From Bryopsis sp. KO-2023 (Eukaryota; Chlorophyta; Ulvophyceae; Bryopsidales; Bryopsidaceae), in NCBI GenBank assembly GCA_030272585.1, contig BSYQ01000010.1, forward strand, positions 3,348,001-3,412,000: a stretch of DNA of 64,000 nucleotides. The letters run 5' to 3'. The translations under genes were made by a program, and so were the position numbers. The notes below the pieces were generated by a model. That model searched no databases. It saw only the letters and a list, made by a program, of their open reading frames with translations, and was not told the origin of the DNA. Below are positions 22,525 through 32,310 of the stretch, piece by piece (the first letter of the stretch is position 1; every line of letters starts with the position of its first letter).

Positions 22525-24650
22525 ATGCTTGGCTGCGTTTCCACGATGAAGGGGGCGGCCGCAGCCGCCACCAGATCTATTCGCTGTAGGTGCGATAAAC
22601 TGCACGATTGAAACTTCTCACCCAGTCGACGTCCCTGTACTTGTGTCGACGTCTTTCTATTGTACCTTCACATTCTCCCTCTTCAGCCTGTGGCAACCCC
22701 TCCAACAGGCAATACTTTTCATTTCCCTGCAACTTAGAATTCTTTCCTCATTGGCCTTGTGGTAAGGATTTTCATGACAGTATGAATGTTGCATTTAGTT
22801 GGTGAGTTTTCCTGTCACAGGGCTAGCCTGGAGGGGCAAGTGCATCTGGTGACTGGGAGTACAGATGGAATAGGGAGGCACACCGCCACCAAATTAGCGC
22901 AAAACGGGGCAACAGTTCTGGTGCATGGACGGTAAATGACCATCTCAAACATCAAATTATGCCATCCCAAAAAATAAAAATTAAAAGAGGAGAGCGATAT
23001 TTGTAGTTCAGACTTTAACTTTGATGCTAGAAATTCATGGATGCAGGAGCTTGGAGCGAGTTTCGGACACCGTAGCAGAAATAAAGGATGTTTCTGGAAA
23101 TCCAAGGATTCAGGGCTACACGGGTGATTTGTCATCGTTGCAACAAGTCAGGCAGCTGGCAGAGCACATCAAAAAGGACCACAAATCCATTGATGTCCTG
23201 ACAAACAATGCAGGGGTGTTCGAGAACTACCGAAAGTGAGTCAGATATGTTAATGGAAAGAAGAAGGGCTCGATTATGGTTGGAAATGGGGGAAAGGTTC
23301 GCTTCGTGTAGACTGGAATGATGTGAGTGTGGATGTTTTTTGTAGGGAATCTGAAGATGGTTTTGAAATGACCTGGGCAGTGAATGTGCTGGCCCCATTC
23401 CTGTTGACTTCGCTTCTGGTGGATATCGTCAAGTCTCGAATTGTGATTGTAAGCTCCCTTTCAGCATGCGGCTCCATAGACTTCAACAACCTGCAACAAG
23501 AAAAGGGCTACAGGTAACACCAGGAAATGGCTTCACAAGTGTTAAACCATTGCAAACAAGCAAAGGAAAAAGAAACAAACATTGCTTTCTGCCCATTTTG
23601 CGTTTCAGGATGATTTCTTGAAAACATCTAAGGACACTGTAGTTTTCTCAGCATCGTTTTGGAAAGAACGATAATCCTATGCAGGGACCATCCTTCTGTT
23701 TCAGTGAACATGGAGCTTATGCCTTGTCAAAGCTTGCGAACCAGCTGTTTACATTCAAATTGGCAAGCTTGGTCAAGAATGCTACGGTAAGCAAATACAA
23801 CTGTGGAATCGATTCCACCTGTTATTATGTGGGACGGTGGTTTTTCCTTTCCCCACTCACCTTCTTTCATGTTTTTCAGCTGTTTGCCTATCCTTACTGA
23901 AAATCGATCAAATCGGAGACATCACCGCCACGATTACTAACGTTTCCATTACTTTCATAAACCAAGCATCATTTTCAACTCAGAGCTCCCCCAACAGAAT
24001 CTTCTTCAACTGGACTATATAAGCAAATACAGAATCGAACTGCAAAAGATTTCAAAAGGGGTTCTGCACTCGGTGCCCTGTTTTTTTTTCCTGTTTTTTT
24101 TTGTACCATGTGTGTTTCTTCCAATGCAGGTGAATTGCATAGATCCAGGAACGGTTAATACCAAAATGTTGTTCGTGTCTCTTGGCCCAATCGGCATCGA
24201 AGTGAATGAAGCGAACGATGAATTTTTTGCTGCCACACACCCTTCGATCGCCAACACCACTGGGAAATATTTCGTCAGTAAAAAGGAAACCATGGCTCCA
24301 AGGGTGAGGCCACGAATATAAGTTCTAGGAAAAAAATCACCAAAAAAAAAAAAATCGCAAAAGTATTAAAAATGGCCAGGAATGCTCCAGCGAGGTGATT
24401 TTTAACCTCCCATGCGCATGAATATCCTTTTCTTGACTGCTAATCTAGAACATGCATTTTTTTCCCTTGTTGCCAAGCAGAGGAGTGAATGGTGGAACAT
24501 ACAATTCGTAGTTTAGATTCTGCTTTTGATAAGTGCCTTTGTTTTTTCTCAGAAGTGGTATTTTGAATGTCGGTGCAGGTTGCTTATGATGTGGCTACTC
24601 AGGATAAGCTGTGGGCCATCATGGAAGAACAAACGGGAGGCAAATTTTAA
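22525..24650 (+). CDS. Short-chain dehydrogenase/reductase, tandem copy 3
   Basis: Exons 22525-22589, 22821-22931, 23047-23235, 23346-23513, 23705-23786, 24130-24303, 24579-24650; 861 nt, 286 aa. The structure is the same as copies 1 and 2. Active-site motifs are intact (TGSTDGIG, NNAGVF, IVIVSSLS, YALSK, IDPGTVNTKM). Differences from the others cluster in exons 5-6 (LASLVKNATVN, FVSLGPIGIEVNEANDEF), near the substrate loop, which may reflect a changed substrate. The final exon ends AIMEEQTGGKF then TAA. Copies 2 and 3 share 5' flank, so they are probably the youngest pair. Confidence 0.88.
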
Positions 24651-26260
24651 CACACCCGCCACACCCCGACCAGAGTGTATACTATTCTTGGATGAGGATT
24701 CGAGGGCTGTTGCCTTTGTGTGGTGAAGAGCTGTTGTTTCTTTTTACATGACTTGTCAGTCAGGAGCTTCTGTTTTTCTGCTGGACAGTGCTTGTATTTC
24801 AATGTGATGCAAGCTCCAGTGCTGGGGGTGAGTCCTGTGTTGAGAACAGGTTGATGTAAACATTTCAATTTTGAAATAAACATAGAGAAGATCACCCACT
24901 GGCCACCGCCACCACCACTATAATCACTGGCAGCTCAGTCACAAACCGAAATTACCTTACATCAGAACAACCCAGTGCCAACCTCTCCTCAGTCCACTTC
25001 GAGATTGTGCTAGGATCACTTTGTCTGCTATATTGCCAGGCTGCCAGCCTGGGGTGCCACATTCTTTCCAAACTATCCAGGTGATGGACTGCTTTTCAGT
25101 TCCTTTCACTGAAATGCTCAGAGTGTTTCTATACAACTTGAAACATCTCTTCCATTCTTGGAATCGTATAATACGATTGCGAGAATGGAAGAGATGTATT
25201 GGTCCTTAATCAGTCAGACCTCGCTTTCTTGGCACCATGTGGTCGTTTCTGAGGAAGCCAGTGGACCGACAGGTGCCCTTCCTTTTTTTTCCTTTCTTTT
25301 TTCAGTTGCTGCTTTTGTTGGGAGACTTTAATCTGCAACGAAACAAAAAAAGCATCCACAACGAACCAAGCTGCCTTGCCGTTTCTTTCACTTTTCTTGT
25401 CCCGTGGAAGAGGCTCCAACTAAGGGGAACGGAAGCAGAACACAAAACCTGAAAAACGCTGGATCCAAAAATAAACGCCTTTTTTCGTACACCTGCGTCC
25501 GCCACAAAAAGATTCGAAGGTTTTGCTCGAGGGAAACCGACTTGCAAGGACAAGCCAGTGACGTGCAAGCGCAAGGCAAAGAGAGCTACAATCCGCCACG
25601 ACGTGATCCCTGGAAATTGTCCGTGATCGCTTCAAGGAGACCAGAATCTTCTCATCCCCAGGTGAGAACGTGGTGCCATGGAAACAAACACCACACAGCG
25701 TTTCTTTCGCACGCCCCAACGACTCGAAGAGATGGGATCTCCCCTTTGAGCAAGAAAACAGTCCATGGAGCCCCAATTTGCTCCAGGCAGGATCTGGAAA
25801 CGACCAAGAAACGATCCCGATCTGAAAGTCACCAACTGCGGTCGGGTGACCCCCAGCTCTACTGAATGAACACTTGGGCGCCGGAAGATTTGTTGCTAGT
25901 TTCGGTCCTCCGTCGTTCAAAAAAAAAGATCTGTGGGAAACGATACACAATCAGACCCTGGCAGTTCGGGGAATGTCTGTCGGCGATGCCAACGACAAAC
26001 CGTCGACGGTGTCGTCGAGCAACCCGACAGAAACCGAAACGCGGAGGAGCACCCAGCAAACATATGATCCGGATCATCGGATCTTCTTGGATCGGGGAGC
26101 AAGTTCCACGTGTTGCACGAAAACATCAGGAGTAGAATAGTTATATTTGATAGGTCAAGCGGATTTTCGATGTTGACTCGCATTTACCGTGATCCTTGAT
26201 CCTCTTCCTGATCCGCCGAAAACACGGGAGAACTCAGTTGGAAAAAAACTTGGGAAAAAA
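24651..26260. other. SDR3 3' flank and unassigned DNA
   Basis: 24651-24910 is the SDR3 3' untranslated region, with AATAAA at 24876-24881; a diverged copy lies at 30835-31105. A perfect hairpin lies at 25143-25197 (separate entry). The moderately GC-rich block 25400-26150 has overlapping long frames on both strands but no recognisable domain or clear splice pair. Confidence 0.5.
25143..25197. repeat. 55-bp near-perfect hairpin
   Basis: The outer arms ACATCTCTTCCATTCT and AGAATGGAAGAGATGT are perfect complements (16 bp). Inside them AATCGTAT/ATACGATT pair as well, leaving only short asymmetric bulges. It could be a small-RNA precursor or a remnant of a palindromic element. Confidence 0.7.
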
Positions 26261-26339
26261 AAAAAGGAAATTAAGGAAAAAAATAAAAAAATAAAAAGAA
26301 AGAAGGAAAAAAAGTCGTAAAAAAAAAGAAGGGTTCCTT

Positions 26340-27116
26340 ACTTTGATTAGACCAATTAAAAAAAAGGAAAAAAAAAGAAAAAAAAGAAAAGATTTAATTT
26401 AAGGGCTTTTAACTCTCGATAAGAAATTAAGAAAAAAAGGAAAAAAAAAGGAAAGATTTAATTTAAGGGATTTTAACTCTCGATAAGAAATTTAAAAAAA
26501 AGGAAAAAAAAAAAAAGATTTAATTTAAGGGATTTTAACTCTCGATAAGAAATTGAAAAAAAGGAAAAAAAGAAAAGGATTTAATTTAAGGGCTTTTAAC
26601 TCTCGATAAGAAATTAAGAAAAAGGAAAAAAAAGAAAAGATTTAATTTAAGGGATTTTAACTCTCGATAAGAAATTAAAAAAAAAAAAGGAAAAAAAAAG
26701 AAAGGATTTAATTTAAGGGATTTTAACTCTCGATAAGAAATTGAAAAAAAGGAAAAAAAGAAAAGGATTTAATTTAAGGAATCTTTACTCTCGATAAGAA
26801 TTTAAAAAAAAGGAAAAAAAAGAAAAGATTTAATTTAAGGGATTTTAACTCTCGATAAGAAATTAAAAAAAAAAAAGGAAAAAAAAAGAAAGGATTTAAT
26901 TTAAGGGATTTTAACTCTCGATAAAAATTAAAAAAAAGGAAAAAAAGGAAAGATTTAATTTAAGGGATTTTAACTCTCGATAAGAAATTAAAAAAAAAAG
27001 GAAAAAAAAGAAAAGATCTAATTTAGGGCTTTTAAATCTCGACAAAAAATTGAAAAAAAAAAGGATTTATTGTGAGGGATTTTAACTCTTGGTAAAAGAA
27101 GAGAAAAAATTATTGT
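26340..27116. repeat. AT-rich satellite, ~62-bp units
   Basis: About eleven tandem units of the form GATTTAATTTAAGGGATTTT-AACTCTCGATAAGAAATT followed by A-rich spacer (A)n-GG-(A)n-G-(A)n. The core is well kept and the A-runs vary in length. The last units before 27116 diverge (AATCTCGACAAAAAATTG, ACTCTTGG) at the boundary with the 128-bp array. Confidence 0.9.
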
Positions 27117-27117
27117 T

Positions 27118-29490
27118 TTCTTTTTTTCTTTGTGGCACGGCTGAGCATCGGAGCTGAAGGTGAGTAATCTCTTGATTTTCCAAAACAAAATTGCTTGAAA
27201 TTTCTGGGTTTTTTTCAACTTGCTATGAATTTTTTTCTGTTTTATTTTTAATTTTCTGTGGCACGGCTGAGCATCGGAGCTGAAGGTGAGTAATCTCTTG
27301 ATTTTCCAAAACAAAATTGCTTGAAATTTCTGGGGTTTTTTTCAACTTGCTATGAATTTTTTTTCTGTTTTCTTTTTAATTTTCTGTGGCACGGCTGAGC
27401 ATCGGAGCTGAAGGTGAGTAATCTCTTGTTTTTCCAAAACAAAATTGGTTGAAATTTCTGAGTTTTTTTTCAACTTGCTATGAATTTTTTTTCTGTTTTC
27501 TTTTTAATTTTCTGTGGCACGGCTGAGCATCGGAGCTGAAGGTGAGTAATCTCTTGATTTTCCAAAACAAAATTGCTTGAAATTTCTGGGTTTTTTTTCA
27601 ACTTGCTATGAATTTTTTTTCTGTTTTCTTTTTAATTTTCTGTGGCACGGCTGAGCATCGGAGCTGAAGGTGAGTCATCTCTTGATTTTCCAAAACAAAA
27701 TTGCTTGAAATTTCTGAGTTTTTTTTTCAACTTGCTATGAATTTTTTTTCTGTTTTCTTTTTAATTTTCTGTGGCACGGCTGAGCATCGGAGCTGAAGGT
27801 GAGTCATCTCTTGATTTTCCAAAACAAAATTGCTTGAAATTTCTGAGTTTTTTTTTCAACTTGCTATGAATTTTTTTTCTGTTTTCTTTTTAATTTTCTG
27901 TGGCACGGCTGAGCATCGGAGCTGAAGGTGAGTAATCTCTTGATTTTCCAAAACAAAATTGCTTGAAATTTCTGGGGTTTTTTTCAACTTGCTATGAATT
28001 TTTTTTCTGTTTTCTTTTTAATTTTCTGTGGCAAGGCTGAGCATCGGAGCTGAAGGTGAGTAATCTCTTGATTTTCCAGAACAAAATTGCTTGAAATTTC
28101 TGGGTTTTTTTACAGCTTGCTATGAATTTTTTTTCTGTTTTATTTTTAATTTTCTGTGGCACGGCTGAGCATCGGAGCTGAAGGTGAGTAATCTCTTGAT
28201 TTTCCAAAACAAAATTGCTTGAAATTTCTGGGTTTTTTTCAACTTGCTATGAATTTTTTTCTGTTTTATTTTTAATTTTCTGTGGCACGGCTGAGCATCG
28301 GAGCTGAAGGTGAGTAATCTCTTGATTTTCCAAAACAAAATTGCTTGAAATTTCTGGGGTTTTTTTCAACTTGCTATGAATTTTTTTTCTGTTTTCTTTT
28401 TAATTTTCTGTGGCACGGCTGAGCATCGGAGCTGAAGGTGAGTAATCTCTTGTTTTTCCAAAACAAAATTGGTTGAAATTTCTGAGTTTTTTTTCAACTT
28501 GCTATGAATTTTTTTTCTGTTTTCTTTTTAATTTTCTGTGGCACGGCTGAGCATCGGAGCTGAAGGTGAGTAATCTCTTGATTTTCCAAAACAAAATTGC
28601 TTGAAATTTCTGGGTTTTTTTACAGCTTGCTATGAATTTTTTTTCTGTTTTATTTTTAATTTTCTGTGGCACGGCTGAGCATCGGAGCTGAAGGTGAGTA
28701 ATCTCTTGATTTTCCAAAACAAAATTGCTTGAAATTTCTGGGGTTTTTTTCAACTTGCTATGAATTTTTTTTCTGTTTTCTTTTTAATTTTCTGTGGCAA
28801 GGCTGAGCATCGGAGCTGAAGGTGAGTAATCTCTTGATTTTCCAGAACAAAATTGCTTGAAATTTCTGGGTTTTTTTACAGCTTGCTATGAATTTTTTTT
28901 TATTATTATTTTTAATTTTCTGTGGCACGGCTGAGCATCGGAGCTGAAGGTGAGTAATCTCTTGATTTTCCAAAACAAAATTGCTTGAAATTTCTGGGTT
29001 TTTTTACAGCTGGCTATGAATTTTTTTTCTGTTTTATTTTTAATTTTCTGTGGCAAGGCTGAGCATCGGAGCTGAAGGTGAGTAATCTCTTGATTTTCCA
29101 GAACAAAATTGCTTGAAATTTCTGGGTTTTTTTACAGCTTGCTATGAATTTTTTTTTATTATTATTTTTAATTTTCTGTGGCACGGCTGAGCATCGGAGC
29201 TGAAGGTGAGTAATCTCTTGATTTTCCAAAACAAAATTGCTTGAAATTTCTGGGTTTTTTTACAGCTGGCTATGAATTTTTTTTCTGTTTTATTTTTAAT
29301 TTTCTGTGGCAAGGCTGAGCATCGGAGCTGAAGGTGAGTAATCTCTTGATTTTCCAGAACAAAATTGCTTGAAATTTCTGGGTTTTTTTACAGCTTGCTA
29401 TGAATTTTTTTTTTTTATTATTTTTAATTTTCTGTGGCACGGCTGAGCATCGGAGCTGAAGGTGAGTAATCTCTTGATTTTCCAAAACAA
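27118..29490. repeat. 128-bp tandem satellite, about 19 units
   Basis: Each unit has a GC-richer core, CTGTGGCACGGCTGAGCATC then GGAGCTGAAGGTGAGTAATC, and a T-rich remainder (AAAATTGCTTGAAATTTCTG, T-run, AACTTGCTATGAATT, T-run). I count 19 cores at ~128-bp spacing. From about 28790 the units alternate between a GGCAAGG form and a GGCACGG form, with an alternating TATTATTATT variant, giving a 256-bp higher-order repeat. Frames of ~71 codons on the minus strand are a by-product of the repetition. Confidence 0.93.
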
Positions 29491-29499
29491 TATGAGGAA

Positions 29500-30420
29500 A
29501 ACCCCTTAAAAGTCAAATATGTTTGACTCTTTTTTTGCTTTTGATCAAGACATAAAAAAAAGTAAAGAGAAAGTTAGTTTTAATTGAAGGGTGTCTGACT
29601 CTTAAGGGATTTCAACTCTGGTGTGGAGAATTTCCAAAAAAAAAAGAGGAGGGAAAATAAGAAGAGTTATAATTTAATGGACTTTAACTTCCGATAAGAA
29701 AAAAAAGAGAACAAAGAAAGGAGACGGGTTTTAATTTAAGGGCTTTCATAACTCTAGATGAGGAAAATAAAAAAAGGGGAAAAAAATATTTTAAATTTGA
29801 AGGATTTTAACTCTGGATTGGGAAAGAAAAAAAGAGAATAAAAAAAAGAGAGGGGTTTTAATTTAAGGTCTTTCAACTCTGGAATAAAAAAAGATTACAA
29901 AAAAAAAGAGTTTATTTTAAGGGCTTTTAACTCTGGAATGGGAATTTAAAAAAGAAAAGGGGAAAAAGAAGAAAAAGGGTTTTAATTTAAGGGACTTCAA
30001 CTTCTTATTAAGAAAAAGAAAAAAGAAAAAAATGATTTTAATTTAAGGGATTTTAACTCTGGAATAGGAATAAAAAAAGGTTACAAAAAAAAAGGTGAAT
30101 TTAAGGGCTTTTAACGCTGGAATAGGAAATTTAAAAAAGATTACAAAAAATAAGGGTTCAATTTAAGGGCTTTCAACTCTGGAATGGGAATTTAAAAAAA
30201 GGTTTCAAAAAAAAAGGTGAATTTAAGGGCTTTCAACTCTGGAATAGGAATAAAAAAAAGATTACAAAAAAAAGGGGTTAATTTAAGGTCTTTTAACTCT
30301 GGAATGGGGAATTTAAAAAAGAAAAGGGGAAAAAGAAGAAAAAGGGTTTTAAATAACTTTTGATGCGGAAAATAAAAAAAAAGGGAAAAAGAGACAAAGT
30401 GAACCAAGGGTACTTAAAAA
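29500..30420. repeat. Degenerate AT-rich satellite, ~60-bp units
   Basis: Repeats of TTTAATTTAAGGGCTTTCAAC-TCTGGAAT followed by A/G-rich spacer, clearly related to the 26340-27116 family but more diverged (TCTGG instead of TCTCG). The 128-bp array therefore sits inside the older ~60-bp satellite. Confidence 0.85.
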
Positions 30421-30553
30421 AAGCAAGGGTGTTTTTTGGGGGTTAAAAAAAAGGATTCAGAAAAGAAAATGTGAAAAAAAAGTGAAGGAAAAAAAAAAAA
30501 AGGAAAATGACTTTTTCCTGTTCTCAATAGGAAACTCCCTCTTTTCAAAATAA

Positions 30554-30604
30554 ACGGCGACTCGTCGACGGGACGTTGATAGGGGTTCGAATCCCTTAAT
30601 CGCC
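30554..30604 (+). other. tRNA-like remnant (T arm plus acceptor stem)
   Basis: AGGGG-TTCGAAT-CCCTT forms a standard T arm (a B-box match). It is followed by AATCGCC-A, which can pair with an upstream GGCGACT at 30554 apart from one mismatch. Only about 50 nt separate the ends, so the D and anticodon arms are missing or collapsed. It looks like a tRNA pseudogene or the head of a tRNA-derived SINE, not a functional tRNA. Confidence 0.35.
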
Positions 30605-30834
30605 ATAACTGATGAAATGCTGCAACTTCACCAAAACATCCCTCCAAGTCGGCCGACTTTTTTTGTTTTGTTCACACCAACATGAAAAAAAAAAAAAAAG
30701 CAAGAACAAAATACTTTTTTTTGCTCTCCCTAGCTTCCTTTCTTTCAACTCAAACACTGACATCATTGTAGCCAGTTTGAAAGTAGTTTGTAAAATTCAT
30801 GAAAAGCACTGGAGAGGAGCATGAACCAGCAGAT

Positions 30835-31105
30835 GTTCTCCCCATGACATGCCCTGGCCGGAGTGTATGCTGATCATGGTTGGAAAAGGCTGTTCTGCTG
30901 CGTGGTGAAGAGCTATTGTTTCTTTTTGCATGTGGTTTATGGTACCCTTCTGTTTTTATTTGTTGGATAGCATTTGTCTTTCATTGTGATGCAAGGTGGT
31001 GGGACAGAGAAGAAAAGTAAGAAGTGAACAGGTTAATGTAAACATTGCAATTTTGGAATTAAACACAGAAAAAGAATACAGAAAAGATCACCACCACCAC
31101 CATCT
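30835..31105 (+). pseudogene. Duplicated SDR 3' flank (fourth-copy remnant)
   Basis: Aligns with the SDR3 3' flank at about 24660-24900: GACCAGAGTGTATRCT / GGCCGGAGTGTATGCT, TGGTGAAGAGCTRTTGTTTC, TGTGATGCAAG, GAACAGGTTRATGTAAACAT and GAAAAGATCACC occur in the same order. No SDR coding exon precedes it. Either a fourth SDR copy lost its coding part, or the satellite block lies within a duplicated 3' region. Confidence 0.7.
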
Positions 31106-32310
31106 CTGGCCCGGGAAGAGAACTTTGACTTTTGTTTTTGAACATGTTCGTTCCTTCGGTCCACTCCTTTAAGGAACAAAGACTGGGTAGGAAGATATAT
31201 ATATATATATCGAGCAATTGAAGGACGTTAATCTGAAATTAAATTCTATTGGCATACCAACTGGCAAAACACAGTAAAGGCGAACACGGCGAACCAATAA
31301 TTTCTGGCATCCCATCACCGCTCTTTTTTTTATGATTGAGCAGTCCACACATCCCAGCCAGTGGATTGATTGTGTTTTTTTAATTGAGCTATTGCCCCTT
31401 CTTCAACTGTTAACAGTGTTTTCTACCTGTGTGTTGCTTTTTTTTCTTTCAAACCAGGAGCATTCCACTCAATGTTTCTTTTCTTACTGGACCTCCTCGC
31501 AGCAAATTGTGAGTGTGAAGGCAAACAGTCAGACACCGCCCGGCCATCGATGTTCCATCATTTGCCTTTCAAAAAGAAAAAAACAATGTGAACTTTCTAA
31601 GAGCGCTGGTTGGTTGTCAAACATCGTTCAAAGGGGATTGATGTCCAGAATGCTAAAGTGCAAAAGCAGACTTGAGAACAGAGGATTCTGAGATATTCAA
31701 AGACTTGCCGAAAAATGCCACAATCTCAAGAAGGGCCTTGCCGAAATGGATCTTCTGCGAAAGAGAAAGACAGCACACGGAGAGCATAGGCACAGGTTCT
31801 TTGAAACCTTACATACCCTGCCTTCTCCCCCCCCCCCCCCCTTCCATTCGTTTCAGCGACATCAAATTGTCCTCCATTACTTTCATATGAAAATAAGAAA
31901 AGAAAAAATAAACAAACAAGACAGCGCCTAACTCAAAACATCTACGAAAAACCTCGTTCTCTCTACAGCCCCGCCCAAAAAGCCAAACCCACCCCTGCGA
32001 TAATATTCCATCATACTTTCTTAAATTTTTTGCGTTTTCTTTTTTTTCCTGAAAACCACCTCTTCCCTCCTTCGAAAGGAAACTCTGGAAATCAGCAGCC
32101 AACAATCAAAATTGTTCCTTGCATTTCCATGCATATAAAATAAATCTACGTTAAAAAGTATAAAAAATTAGAAGAAGAAAAAACACATCTCAAAACTGGG
32201 ACATAAAGTCAGAAATGCTCTGCCGATATGGACCCCAAACGGAGGGAATATTTCCCAACTGCAACATTTCCCTAACCCCCCCCCCTCCCCCTATACACAG
32301 GTCATAAAAT
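31106..32310. other. No assignable gene
   Basis: Contains a (TA)n run at 31197-31211, a poly-C run near 31828-31841 and another at 32277-32291. A plus-strand frame at 31332-31691 begins hydrophobic but has no recognisable domain. From about 32100 this is probably the 3' flank of the minus-strand gene. Confidence 0.45.

Noticed and set aside
25404-26140. Long overlapping frames on both strands
   Set aside because: No domain, no convincing start or splice pair, and both strands are equally open because of base composition.
27992-29485. Series of ~71-codon minus-strand frames in the satellite
   Set aside because: They repeat with the unit, start at non-ATG or chance codons and encode Lys-rich text from T-runs; a by-product of the repeat.
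27118-29490. CRISPR-like array of regular repeats
   Set aside because: Units are near-identical along their full 128 bp with no unique spacers, in a eukaryotic intron-rich region; it is a satellite.
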